Notes under the pieces: model-generated
Told to the model about the DNA's origin: nothing
What the model saw: only the letters and a program-made list of their open reading frames with translations
Databases searched by the model: none
Assembly (NCBI GenBank): GCA_009886625.1
Contig: QXZA01000018.1
Coordinates: 1-64,000 of the forward strand
Length of the DNA: 64,000 nt
Direction of reading: 5' to 3'
Origin: Flavobacteriaceae bacterium
Lineage (GTDB): Bacteria; Bacteroidota; Bacteroidia; Flavobacteriales; Flavobacteriaceae
Translations under genes and position numbers: made by a program
Part shown: one piece after another, positions 45,389-54,610 of the stretch
Layout of the letters: the number at the start of each line of letters is the position of its first letter
Position numbering within the stretch: position 1 is the stretch's first letter

Positions 45389-46728
45389 GTCGAAACTATA
45401 CTGAATTATTAGGAACAGAACCCATTCCAAAACTCTTAGTCAAACAGGCCTTGCCTGCATCTATAGGAATATTGGTAATGTCTCTCAATATTTTAATTGA
45501 CACCATTTTTGTAGGACAATGGATCGGTTCAGATGCTATTGCAGCAATAAATGTAGTGCTTCCTGTTTCATTTTTCATTGCTGCTTTGGGAATGTCAATT
45601 GGAGTAGGAGGTGCTTCCATTATTTCAAGAGCATTAGGAGAGAAAGATTATCTAAAAGCAGTAACCACCTTTGGGAATCAAATTACATTAACTTTTTTGT
45701 TGACCGTTAGTGTTGTTGTTTTCGGTTTAATCTTTGTTGATCAAGCCATTGTTTTATTTGGTGGAAAAGGTTCTCTTTTTTCATTAGCAAAAACATATTA
45801 TGTTATTGTATTGTATGGGGTGCCTGTACTGGCTTTTTGTATGATGTCGAACAATACTATTCGAGCAGAGGGAAAGCCTAAAAACGCAATGTATGCTATG
45901 CTTTTGCCGTCAGTGTCCAATTTGCTTTTTGATTACTTATTTATCAACGTTTTTGATTGGGGTATGATGGGTGCAGCATGGGCAACTACACTATCTTACG
46001 GTGTTTGTGCAGCTTATATTATTTATTTTTTTCTTTCAAAAAACACTAGTTTGCACCCCACTTTAAGTGCTTTCAATTTAAAACCTTTGTTGATTAAAGA
46101 GATTTCTTCATTGGGATCTGTTACTCTAGCACGACAGGCTATGGTCAGCGTTACTGTGCTTTTGGTAAACAATATTTTGTTTTCTTATGGAGGTGAATCT
46201 TCTATTGCTGTATATGCAATTATTAGTCGTATGTTAATGTTTGCGACCTTTCCAATTCTTGGGATCACCCAAGGGTTTTTACCCATTGCAGGATATAATT
46301 ATGGATCCAAAAATATACAACGTGTTAGAAGTGTAATCAATATCTCAATTCGATATGCTGTATTTTTGGCAACGCTTATTTTTTTATTCATTTTCTTTTT
46401 TGCAGAATATATTCCTGGAATTTTCTCAAAAGATAGTGCCGTAGCTGCTCAAACTCCATTAGCATTAAAATATGTTTTCGTGGCTTTACCTTTAGTTGGT
46501 ATACAACTAATTGGTGCTGCTTATTTTCAAGCTATCGGAAAGGCATTACCTGCCTTGTTATTGACACTAAGTCGTCAAGGGCTATTTTTTATTCCTTTAT
46601 TGTTTATTCTTTCTAACATATATGGCGTAATGGGAGTCTGGATTGCTTTCCCGATTGCTGATGTTCTCTCTACTGTTATGACGGCTTATTTTCTCTATCG
46701 TGCAGTCAAGAAAGAGTTGGTTGATTAG
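45385..46728 (+). CDS. MATE-family efflux transporter
   Basis: A 447-residue membrane protein with about twelve helices and two MatE repeats. N-terminal signatures include KQALPASIGILVMSLNILIDTIFVGQWIG and GGASIISRALGEKD. The second half starts near LGSVTLARQAMVSVTVLL. It probably exchanges Na+ or H+ for an organic cation. It overlaps hemH by 4 bases, so it is coupled to ferrochelatase. Export of a porphyrin is a tempting but untested idea. Confidence 0.9.
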   Translation: MSRNYTELLGTEPIPKLLVKQALPASIGILVMSLNILIDTIFVGQWIGSDAIAAINVVLPVSFFIAALGMSIGVGGASIISRALGEKDYLKAVTTFGNQITLTFLLTVSVVVFGLIFVDQAIVLFGGKGSLFSLAKTYYVIVLYGVPVLAFCMMSNNTIRAEGKPKNAMYAMLLPSVSNLLFDYLFINVFDWGMMGAAWATTLSYGVCAAYIIYFFLSKNTSLHPTLSAFNLKPLLIKEISSLGSVTLARQAMVSVTVLLVNNILFSYGGESSIAVYAIISRMLMFATFPILGITQGFLPIAGYNYGSKNIQRVRSVINISIRYAVFLATLIFLFIFFFAEYIPGIFSKDSAVAAQTPLALKYVFVALPLVGIQLIGAAYFQAIGKALPALLLTLSRQGLFFIPLLFILSNIYGVMGVWIAFPIADVLSTVMTAYFLYRAVKKELVD

Positions 46729-46830
46729 GAATACGATTTAAGTTCATTGAATTCAATTCCAGTATATCTGTGGTAATTACTCTATTTAAAAAGAAATATA
46801 TTTTATACTTTTAATTCATTAACATATCTT

Positions 46831-49800
46831 ATGAAAAACAGTCATTTTTTATTTTCTGCTTTATTTTTCTCTTTTTTAGCTTTTCAACCTTTTTATGGGC
46901 AACGAAAAAAGAGGGCAAATCAAACAACAATTCTCAATTTTCCTGAGGCAACTTACGAATCTTTATCGTATCGATCTATTGGTCCATTTAGAGGAGGAAG
47001 GTCTGCAGCAGTGACTGGTGTCCCTGGAAAACCAGATTTATTTTATTTTGGTTCTACAGGGGGTGGTGTCTGGAAAACAGAAGATGGTGGTCAGACTTAT
47101 GAAAACATCTCAGATGGTTTTTTTGGAGGAAGTATTGGATCTGTTGCGGTTTCTAAAAGTGACTCTAATGTAATTTATGTTGGTGGTGGAGAAGTAACCG
47201 TAAGAGGAAATGTTTCTTCAGGATATGGAGTTTGGAAAACAGTAGATGCTGGTAAAACATGGTCTTTTTCAGGACTGCCAAAGTCAAGACATATTCCTAG
47301 AATTGTGATTCATCCTAGCAATCCAGAAATTGTTTACGCTGCGGTATTGGGAAATATTTATAAACCTACTTCTGAACGTGGAGTCTACAAAAGTATAGAC
47401 GGAGGTAAAAACTGGAAAAAAGTGTTATTCTCAAATGCAGATTCTGGTGCTTTTGAATTAGTGATGGATCCATCCAATCCAAGACATTTATATGCTTCTA
47501 CTTGGAGATTAAACAGAACTCCTTACAGTTTGAATAGTGGTGGAGAGGGTTCTGCTTTATGGAAGAGTACTGATGAAGGAAAAACTTGGAAAGAAATAAG
47601 TTTAAATAAAGGTTTTGCCAAAGGAACACTTGGAGTAATTGGTGTTACAGTATCTCCATTAAATTCTCAACGAGTTTGGGCAATAGTAGAAAATAAAGAA
47701 AAAGGAGGAATATATCGCTCTGATGATGGAGGGTCTTCTTGGTCTCACATAAATGATAGTAGGGCACTACGCCAGCGTGCATGGTATTATTCTAAAATTT
47801 ATGCAGATACTCAAGATGAGGATATTGTTTATGTAATGAACGTTTCCTATCATAAATCGAAAGATGGAGGAAAAACGTTCAAGCGGAATAATGCTCCTCA
47901 CGGTGATCATCACGATTTATGGATTGCTCCGGAGGATAATCAACGTATGATTATTGCAGATGATGGTGGAGCTCAGCTTAGCTATAATGGAGGAGAAACA
48001 TGGAGTACATACATGAATCAGCCTACAGCACAGTTTTACAGGGTGACTACAGATAATGCTTTTCCTTATCAAATATATGCAGCCCAACAAGATAATTCTA
48101 CTATTCGTATTGCGCATCGTTCATCAGGTAGAGGTATTTCTGAGGCAGATTGGGAATCTACTGCCGGGGGAGAATCTGCCCATATAGCAGTTGATCCTCT
48201 AAACAATGATATTGTATATGGAGGGAGCTATGGAGGGTATCTAACCAGAGTAAATCATAAAAATAAGACAAGAAGAGCCATCAATGTATGGCCAGACAAT
48301 CCGATGGGCTATGGTGCAGAAGGAATGAAATACCGCTTTCAATGGAATTTCCCTATCATTTTTAGCAAGCATAATCCCAAAAAATTATATACTTTTTCAA
48401 ACCAAGTTCACGTGTCTGAAAATGAAGGGCAATCGTGGGAAGTTATTAGTCCAGATTTAACCCGAAACGATCCTGAGCGATTGAAATCTTCGGGAGGGCT
48501 TATTACACAAGACAACACTGGAGTTGAATATTATTGTACTCTTTTTGCAGCCAATGAATCTTCACTTGAAGAAGGATTGCTATGGGTGGGAAGTGATGAT
48601 GGTTTAATACACCTCACTCGTGATGGTGGTGAAAATTGGACGAATGTTACTCCCTCTCAAATGCCCAAGTGGTTGATGATCAATAGTATTGATCCTTCAC
48701 CCTTTGATCCTGGAGTTTGTTATGTTGCAGGTACACTGTACAAAACAGGAGATTTTAGACCGTATCTATACAAAACATCAGATTATGGGCAGACTTGGGT
48801 CAAAATTACCAATGGAATCAATAAGGAACATTTCACAAGAGTCCTCAGAGCCGATCCTTCAAGAAAAGGATTGCTCTACGCAGGAACTGAAACAGGAATG
48901 TATATTTCTTATGATGATGGTGCTTCATGGAACCCATTCCAATTGAATTTGCCGATAGTTCCTATCACCGATATGACCATTAAGGATAACAGTTTAATAG
49001 TTGCAACCCAGGGTAGAAGTTTATGGATTATTGATGATTTAACAGTATTATATCAGTTAAATAAAGAGGTAGTGAATCAAGAAATGATTTTATTTCAGCC
49101 AAAGGATAGTTACCGCACTTCTGGCTATGGGGGGAGTCCATCATTGACCGAGGGTACTAATTTATCCAATGGAGTAATTGTTCATTTTAATGTTAAAGAT
49201 TTTGATACAACAAAAGATACCCTTCAATTACATTTTAAGGAGAAAGGCGGAGAGATAATTAAAACCTTTAGCACCGCTTCTGAAAAAGATAAATTGGAAG
49301 TCAAAGTAGGAGGAAATCGTTTTGTTTGGAACACCCGATATAAAGGAGCCGAACGTCTTGAAGGAATGATTTTATGGGGGGCGTCTCTCTCTGGAGCTAA
49401 AGCTGTACCTGGCCAGTACACAGTTAGTCTTCAAAAAAATGATGCCGTTTCTGAACGTACTTTTACTATTCTTCCAGATCCTAGAGCCGAGGTTACAATT
49501 GCAGAGATGCAAGAGCAGTTTGATTTTGTAAATGCTGTAAATCAAACTTTAGATGAGGCACATCAGGCCATTAAAAATATCAGAAGTATCAATTCAAAAT
49601 TGGCTACATTTGAAAAAAATTACAAAGATTTAGACGAGGCAAAAGAAATTCTCGAAACCGCAACCACTCTTAAAAAGGAATTTTCAGAAATTGAGAAGGC
49701 ACTCTATCAAACACAAAATAAGAGTAACCAAGATCCACTCAATTTTCAAATTCGTTTGACCAATAAACTAGGGCACATTAATAATTTAGTCATGGTCAAT

Positions 49801-49959
49801 GATTTTCCACCAACAGATCAGGATATAACAGTAAGTAAGTTACTCACAAGTCAAATTAAAGTACAAATGAAACATTATAACAAGCTCCTTTCTGAGGATT
49901 TGGAAAACTTTAATGCGACATTTGCAGCTTTAAAGTTGGATTATTTAAATTTAAAATAG
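46831..49959 (+). CDS. Secreted BNR/Asp-box repeat protein, VPS10/sortilin-like beta-propeller (copy 2)
   Basis: A 1042-residue protein with signal peptide (ending FYGQ). It has the opening SLSYRSIGPFRGGRSAAVTG and repeated Asp boxes such as KTEDGGQTY, KTVDAGKTW, KSIDGGKNW, KSTDEGKTW, RSDDGGSSW, KSKDGGKTF, TRDGGENW and KTSDYGQTW, followed by a C-terminal helical region. It parallels the protein at 22155-25184 in order and motif spacing but has clearly diverged. Often annotated as a glycosyl hydrolase; no catalytic site is evident. It is a likely single-gene unit, although hemJ starts only seven bases after it. Confidence 0.85.
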   Translation: MKNSHFLFSALFFSFLAFQPFYGQRKKRANQTTILNFPEATYESLSYRSIGPFRGGRSAAVTGVPGKPDLFYFGSTGGGVWKTEDGGQTYENISDGFFGGSIGSVAVSKSDSNVIYVGGGEVTVRGNVSSGYGVWKTVDAGKTWSFSGLPKSRHIPRIVIHPSNPEIVYAAVLGNIYKPTSERGVYKSIDGGKNWKKVLFSNADSGAFELVMDPSNPRHLYASTWRLNRTPYSLNSGGEGSALWKSTDEGKTWKEISLNKGFAKGTLGVIGVTVSPLNSQRVWAIVENKEKGGIYRSDDGGSSWSHINDSRALRQRAWYYSKIYADTQDEDIVYVMNVSYHKSKDGGKTFKRNNAPHGDHHDLWIAPEDNQRMIIADDGGAQLSYNGGETWSTYMNQPTAQFYRVTTDNAFPYQIYAAQQDNSTIRIAHRSSGRGISEADWESTAGGESAHIAVDPLNNDIVYGGSYGGYLTRVNHKNKTRRAINVWPDNPMGYGAEGMKYRFQWNFPIIFSKHNPKKLYTFSNQVHVSENEGQSWEVISPDLTRNDPERLKSSGGLITQDNTGVEYYCTLFAANESSLEEGLLWVGSDDGLIHLTRDGGENWTNVTPSQMPKWLMINSIDPSPFDPGVCYVAGTLYKTGDFRPYLYKTSDYGQTWVKITNGINKEHFTRVLRADPSRKGLLYAGTETGMYISYDDGASWNPFQLNLPIVPITDMTIKDNSLIVATQGRSLWIIDDLTVLYQLNKEVVNQEMILFQPKDSYRTSGYGGSPSLTEGTNLSNGVIVHFNVKDFDTTKDTLQLHFKEKGGEIIKTFSTASEKDKLEVKVGGNRFVWNTRYKGAERLEGMILWGASLSGAKAVPGQYTVSLQKNDAVSERTFTILPDPRAEVTIAEMQEQFDFVNAVNQTLDEAHQAIKNIRSINSKLATFEKNYKDLDEAKEILETATTLKKEFSEIEKALYQTQNKSNQDPLNFQIRLTNKLGHINNLVMVNDFPPTDQDITVSKLLTSQIKVQMKHYNKLLSEDLENFNATFAALKLDYLNLK

Positions 49960-49965
49960 AACCTC

Positions 49966-50499
49966 TTGTATTATAATTATATAAAAGCGTTGCACCTTAT
50001 TTTTGTGATTACTTGGTTTGCAGGTTTATTTTATGTACCCCGACTTTTTATTTATCACATAGAAGCAAGCATGAAATCAAAGATTGAAGCTGATATTCTC
50101 ATTCCTCAGTTTAAATTAATGACCAAGAGGTTATGGTATATTATCACGTGGCCTTCTGCTATTTTGGCAATATTATTTGCTGCATGGTTATTATACCTCA
50201 TGCCGTCTTGGTTGTTACTGCCCTGGATGCATTTGAAGCTTTCATTAGTACTTTTATTAGGAGTATATCATTGGAAAACGCACATCTATTTTAGACAGCT
50301 ACAAAAAGACGAAATCAAACACAGTGGTAATTTTATGCGGATTTGGAATGAAGGGGCAACTTTATTGCTTTTTGCTATAGTGTTTCTAGTAATTCTGAAA
50401 GATAGTTTACATTGGATAACAGGTTTACTTGGATTAATTGGTTTAGCATTAGTTCTATTTTTAGGGATTAAATTGTACAAAAAAACAAGAAAAGAGTAA
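49966..50499 (+). CDS. hemJ: HemJ-type protoporphyrinogen IX oxidase
   Basis: A 177-residue membrane protein of the HemJ/UPF0093 family with four or five helices. The N-terminal signature is ALHLIFVITWFAGLFYVPRLFIY, containing the conserved His10 and Arg that are needed for activity in homologues. The WMHLKLSLVLLLGVYHW helix is the second conserved block. Initiation appears to be at TTG 49966. It supplies the step between HemF and HemH, so the window contains every late haem enzyme. It follows a BNR-protein gene by 6 bases and overlaps the histidine kinase start at its stop. Confidence 0.88.
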   Translation: MYYNYIKALHLIFVITWFAGLFYVPRLFIYHIEASMKSKIEADILIPQFKLMTKRLWYIITWPSAILAILFAAWLLYLMPSWLLLPWMHLKLSLVLLLGVYHWKTHIYFRQLQKDEIKHSGNFMRIWNEGATLLLFAIVFLVILKDSLHWITGLLGLIGLALVLFLGIKLYKKTRKE

Positions 50500-51968
50500 T
50501 GGTATTTCCTTTAAAGCTTCCTAAAAAATTTTCACTTAGAACACGTCTTTTTGTAGTAATGATTCTCATGCTTTTGGTCTCAGGGGCTCTCATTTTAGGA
50601 ACCACCTCCATACAGTATGAGTCACAAAGAGAAAATTATCACTTAGGGAGATTGAATCGGAAGGAAGCTCAAATCAAAAGACACGTCAATCATCTTGTAA
50701 GTAAAAATAATTTGCACAACAAAGCAGATAGTGTTTGGAACCAATTCAATATGGATTTTGAAAAGATAAATGATATTCATAGTGTACGTTATTCTCTCTT
50801 TAGATTAGATGGGACCCCACTCTTTATTTATCACACTCCTCTTGAAATTATTGCCAATGATTATAAATTAGATCAAGTCTTGTTGGAGAAGATTTCTAAT
50901 AGCCAAACAGGAATTTATTTAGAACATTACAATTCAGATATTGACAAATTTCACGCGTCTTACAGTTTGTTGAAAGACGATGAAAATCGAGCCTATGGGA
51001 TTTTGTTTTTTCCATATTTTGAAGATATTTCCTTTTCAGAAAATGAGTTGAATTCGTTTTTACAGAATCTATATCAGATCTACACCTTATTACTTATTGC
51101 AGTAATTTTTATTGCATATTTTTTATCCAAATTTGTCACCCGATCTTTGGAAACGATTAGAGTGAGAATGGCACAAACGGGTCTTCAAAAAAAGAACCAG
51201 AAAATATATCTCAAAAATGCAACGCGTGAAATTGATAGTTTAGTCACTTCTTACAATAATATGATTGATGATTTATCGGAGAGTGCGGCCAAACTTGCTA
51301 AAACAGAGCGAGAACAGGCATGGCAGGAAATGGCACGTCAGGTAGCGCATGAGATTAAAAATCCATTGACTCCAATGCGTTTGACCATTCAAAGTTTTCA
51401 ACGCAAATACGATCCTAATGATCCTGATAGTCAAAACAAATTAAACGACCTTTCAAACCTGTTGATTCAGCAAATTGACACGATGAGTGAGGTAGCAGAG
51501 GCCTTTTCAGATTTTGCCAGCTTACCCAAGCCCAATATGAAAGAATGTGATTTGGTTGAAGTAACCAAAATGGCAGTAACAATTTTTCAAGAAGAGCATA
51601 TTATTTTTTCATCAAATCAAGCTCATATCATTCATAAGTTGGATCGAACTCAATGGATTAGAGTTATCACCAATCTAATACAGAACGCCCTGCAATCGGT
51701 TTCTCCAAAAAAGATACCTCAAATTGGGATTCATATAGGTGGAGAACAAGATCAAACCACTATTACGATAACGGATAATGGAAATGGGATTTCGCCTAAT
51801 TTAAAAGATAAAATCTTCGAACCTAAATTCACAACCAAGACCTCTGGAATGGGACTTGGATTAGGAATTGTTAAAAATATAATTGAATCTCATGGAGGAA
51901 TAATCTCCTTTATATCTACTCCCAAAAAAGGAACAACTTTTACTATTGTTCTCCCAACGAGTTTGTAG
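50499..51968 (+). CDS. Membrane sensor histidine kinase, NtrY-like
   Basis: A 489-residue kinase with two membrane helices (about 15-37 and 190-210) that bracket a periplasmic sensor of about 150 residues. A HAMP-like linker follows (SKFVTRSLETIRVRMA). The dimerisation domain has the phosphoacceptor His284 in RQVAHEIKNPLTPMRL, and the ATPase domain has NLIQNALQSV, ITDNGNGI and TTKTSGMGLGLGIVKNI. The HEIKNPLTP form is that of the NtrY/PAS kinase group. No response regulator is adjacent, so it is an orphan here. Translation starts at the A of the hemJ stop. Confidence 0.9.
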   Translation: MVFPLKLPKKFSLRTRLFVVMILMLLVSGALILGTTSIQYESQRENYHLGRLNRKEAQIKRHVNHLVSKNNLHNKADSVWNQFNMDFEKINDIHSVRYSLFRLDGTPLFIYHTPLEIIANDYKLDQVLLEKISNSQTGIYLEHYNSDIDKFHASYSLLKDDENRAYGILFFPYFEDISFSENELNSFLQNLYQIYTLLLIAVIFIAYFLSKFVTRSLETIRVRMAQTGLQKKNQKIYLKNATREIDSLVTSYNNMIDDLSESAAKLAKTEREQAWQEMARQVAHEIKNPLTPMRLTIQSFQRKYDPNDPDSQNKLNDLSNLLIQQIDTMSEVAEAFSDFASLPKPNMKECDLVEVTKMAVTIFQEEHIIFSSNQAHIIHKLDRTQWIRVITNLIQNALQSVSPKKIPQIGIHIGGEQDQTTITITDNGNGISPNLKDKIFEPKFTTKTSGMGLGLGIVKNIIESHGGIISFISTPKKGTTFTIVLPTSL

Positions 51969-51991
51969 CTAGATCTTGAATAAATAAGTTT

Positions 51992-52732
51992 TTATTGCAA
52001 AGTTTTGACCCCTTTTCTTACAATAGTTTCGATAGTTTCAAAAAGTTTTTCATTTTCTCCAGGAATAATTTCAAGGGCTGGATGTACTTTAATTTTTAAT
52101 GGAATTCCTAGGGGCATAGGAAAATATTTATGCTCTGCAAAACGCCAAGAATTCCCGATTGAGATTGGAACCACAAGAGCATCAGGCATGTGTTTTAGTA
52201 GAGTAGACAGGCCTGCTTTTTGAAAAGGTTTAATCTTACCATCTCGACTTCGAGTTCCCTCTGGAAAAATAACAGCAGAGTGTTTATTTTCAGTCAATCG
52301 TTTCCCAAACACTTGAATAGATTGAATCGCTTCTTTTGGATTTTTTCGATCAATTAATAAGGCTCCTCCGTGACGTAAGTTGAAAGAAACACTGGGGATT
52401 CCTTTACCTAATTCTTTTTTACTAATGAATTTAGGATGATGTTTTCGTAAATACCATATAATTGGAGGGATGTCGTAAGTGCTTTGGTGGTTAGCCACAA
52501 ATATAAAAGACCGATCTTTGGGCAGAGGATTAGGATGGTCAAATTGAACACAGGTGCCCAAAAGATTGAGAAACCCCAAAAGGAAAAAATTTAATAATTC
52601 AACAGCATTTTTTTGAGCTCGATATCCAAATCCGTAAAAGCAAACCCATTGAATTCCATGAAAAAGCACTAAAAAGAGGCCAAAACAGGAGTAGAAAATA
52701 ACACTCATTATATAGCTGAATCCTTTTTTCAT
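51992..52732 (-). CDS. plsC: 1-acyl-sn-glycerol-3-phosphate acyltransferase
   Basis: A 246-residue membrane-associated acyltransferase making phosphatidic acid. The catalytic HX4D motif is NHQSTYD (His82, Asp87), and the phosphate-binding FPEGTRSRDG motif follows at about 155. An N-terminal membrane helix (5-35) anchors it. It converges on the histidine kinase gene with 23 bases between stops. It lies 37 bases downstream of the bacilliredoxin gene, so the two may share a transcript. Confidence 0.92.
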   Translation of the reverse strand: MKKGFSYIMSVIFYSCFGLFLVLFHGIQWVCFYGFGYRAQKNAVELLNFFLLGFLNLLGTCVQFDHPNPLPKDRSFIFVANHQSTYDIPPIIWYLRKHHPKFISKKELGKGIPSVSFNLRHGGALLIDRKNPKEAIQSIQVFGKRLTENKHSAVIFPEGTRSRDGKIKPFQKAGLSTLLKHMPDALVVPISIGNSWRFAEHKYFPMPLGIPLKIKVHPALEIIPGENEKLFETIETIVRKGVKTLQ

Positions 52733-52769
52733 GATTTAGGTGTGACCAATAAAGATTAGATAAAATACT

Positions 52770-53180
52770 CTAGCAGTGGTCGTTATAGGCCGCCTTTAGG
52801 TTTTCTGAAATCATTGCTGCGGGTCTTCCTTCAATGTGATGACGTTCAACCATGTGAACCAATTCACCATCTTTAAATAAAGCAATACTTGGAGAAGAAG
52901 GAGGAAAAGGAACCATCATATCACGAGCTGTGTTGGTTGCGTCTGCATCTACACCGGCGAATACCGTGACCAAATTTTCAGGAGTTTTTTCATTTTGGAG
53001 TGAATGAAATACACCTGGACGTGCATTAGCGGCAGCACAACCACAAACGGAGTTTACTACTACCAATGTGGTTCCTGATTTTGCAAGTGCGTTGGTAACA
53101 TCTTCAGAGGTAAACAATTCATCAAAACCGATGTTTGTTAATTCTTCTCTCATAGGTTTTACTAATTCTGCTGGATACAT
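52770..53180 (-). CDS. Bacilliredoxin, BrxA/BrxB (YphP/YqiW) family
   Basis: A 136-residue thioredoxin-fold protein with the CGC active site (Cys46 and Cys48 in NSVCGCAAANARPG). The usual length and the YPAELVKPMREEL opening identify the YphP/YqiW family, whose members reduce bacillithiol mixed disulfides. The thiol cofactor used by this organism is not shown by this window. A TAnnTTTG element lies 11 bases upstream of the ATG. Confidence 0.92.
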   Translation of the reverse strand: MYPAELVKPMREELTNIGFDELFTSEDVTNALAKSGTTLVVVNSVCGCAAANARPGVFHSLQNEKTPENLVTVFAGVDADATNTARDMMVPFPPSSPSIALFKDGELVHMVERHHIEGRPAAMISENLKAAYNDHC

Positions 53181-53190
53181 ATTTTTTTTT

Positions 53191-53198
53191 CAAAGATA
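53191..53198 (-). promoter_or_regulatory. -7 promoter element of the bacilliredoxin gene (TATCTTTG)
   Basis: The minus strand reads TATCTTTG, an exact TAnnTTTG match ending 10 bases before the ATG at 53180. No TTG -33 element is seen at 17-23 bases. Confidence 0.5.
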
Positions 53199-53276
53199 TA
53201 AAAGTAATGTATTATGGATATGTTTTGTTGCACCGATTTTATTTGTCAAATTTGTATTTCATTATTGAATTCTAGA

Positions 53277-53999
53277 ATGATTAAATGGATAGCAGCTTTT
53301 TTCGGATATTACTTTTTTAGGTTTCCGGGAGCTATTTTTGGATTTTTTGTGGGGAGTGTTTTAGAAAAAGTAGTCAACGGTTCTGGTTCCAATTTCCAAA
53401 CATTTACCCAACGCGCTGATCCAGTACAATTTCAGATCAATCTTATTGCTTTTGCAGCAATTGTAATCAAGGCAGATGGTCAGGTGAAGGCCCAAGAATT
53501 ACAATTTGTCAGAAATTTTTTTATTACCAACTATGGTGAACAAAAGGCGGCCTCTATTTTTGAAACCTTCAACGAACAAGTAAAAAAAGACACGCAAAAT
53601 ATAGAAGATTTGGCTCAAGTTTTCACTTCTCAAAGCCGTTATGAAACTCGACTACAAATCATTCATTTTTTGATGGGTGTTTCCAATGCAGATGGAAGTA
53701 TTTCTCAATCAGAACTTAGCAAAATAAAGCAAATTGCAGCTGCATTGGGAATTCGTTCGGTTGATTTAGAGAGTATAAAAGCCATGTTTGTGAAATCAAC
53801 AGGCAACGCTTATCGCATATTGGAGATTACACCCTCTGCAACTGACCCTGAGGTTAAAAAAGCTTACCGAAATATGGCAAAGAAATACCATCCTGATAAA
53901 TTACAGTCTAAAGAGCCTGCTCTAATTAAAGGAGCACAAGAAAAATTTCAAAAAGTTCAGCAGGCTTACGAAAAAATTCAAAAAGAGAGAGGAATATAA
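53277..53999 (+). CDS. TerB-like plus J-domain protein (DjlA-like)
   Basis: A 240-residue protein from ATG 53277, MIKWIAAFFGYYFFRFPG. An earlier in-frame start at 53214 adds no conserved sequence. A short hydrophobic N-terminal helix with a glycine-rich face (DjlA-like) comes first. A TerB-like helical domain follows (about 55-160, with KADGQVKAQELQFV and NADGSISQSEL, each a D-G acidic motif). The C-terminal J domain (175-240) has the HPD motif in KYHPDK. It probably acts as a DnaK co-chaperone at the membrane. It overlaps the next gene start. Confidence 0.88.
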   Translation: MIKWIAAFFGYYFFRFPGAIFGFFVGSVLEKVVNGSGSNFQTFTQRADPVQFQINLIAFAAIVIKADGQVKAQELQFVRNFFITNYGEQKAASIFETFNEQVKKDTQNIEDLAQVFTSQSRYETRLQIIHFLMGVSNADGSISQSELSKIKQIAAALGIRSVDLESIKAMFVKSTGNAYRILEITPSATDPEVKKAYRNMAKKYHPDKLQSKEPALIKGAQEKFQKVQQAYEKIQKERGI

Positions 54000-54574
54000 T
54001 GGAAACATTTTGGTTTTATCAGAACCTTGGATTTTGGCATGTAATGGATTGGGAGGGTCTAGATCATCTCTATTTCATTATTACGCTTGCCATGCCATTT
54101 AGTTTTAGAGAAAGCAGAAAATTATTATTATGGGTTACCTTATTTACTCTTGGGCACACACTTTCGTTGGTTGGAAATTTCTACGGAGGGCTTTCTTTTT
54201 CTAGTTATTGGATTGAATTGTTAATTCCTGTCACTATTGCAATTAGTGCAGCCTCATTATTGTTGTCCAAAAACGATAAGCATCGTTCAAAACAGGGATT
54301 CTTTTTTCCAGTTATCACACTCGTTTTTGGTGTCATTCATGGCCTTGGTTTTGGACGCTATTTCAGTATGTTAATTCCAGAAGATGCTGTAGGACTTTCA
54401 CTCTTTTCTTTTGCTTTGGGGGTTGAATTTGCTCAGGCTGCAATTGTCATTGCAGTGCTTAGTTTTAGTTTTCTGGTTTTAAAAATCCCTAAACTTTCAA
54501 GAAAATTTTGGGAAATAATAATTGGAAGTCTCGTTTTAATACTCGCCTTAGAGATGATTTTTGAGCGAATTTAA
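53999..54574 (+). CDS. HupE/UreJ-like membrane protein
   Basis: A 191-residue membrane protein with about six helices. Conserved motifs are the HupE/UreJ type: DWEGLDHLYFIITLA (DHxxF), LFTLGHTLSL and FGVIHGLGFG, with histidines that suit nickel or other metal coordination. Characterised relatives import Ni(II) or Co(II) next to hydrogenase or urease genes. No such genes are nearby, so the metal and role are unsettled. Its ATG overlaps the last codon of the J-domain gene. Confidence 0.85.
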   Translation: METFWFYQNLGFWHVMDWEGLDHLYFIITLAMPFSFRESRKLLLWVTLFTLGHTLSLVGNFYGGLSFSSYWIELLIPVTIAISAASLLLSKNDKHRSKQGFFFPVITLVFGVIHGLGFGRYFSMLIPEDAVGLSLFSFALGVEFAQAAIVIAVLSFSFLVLKIPKLSRKFWEIIIGSLVLILALEMIFERI

Positions 54575-54610
54575 AATAAGATTGATTGCTAAATTGGTAT
54601 CTTCGCCCTA

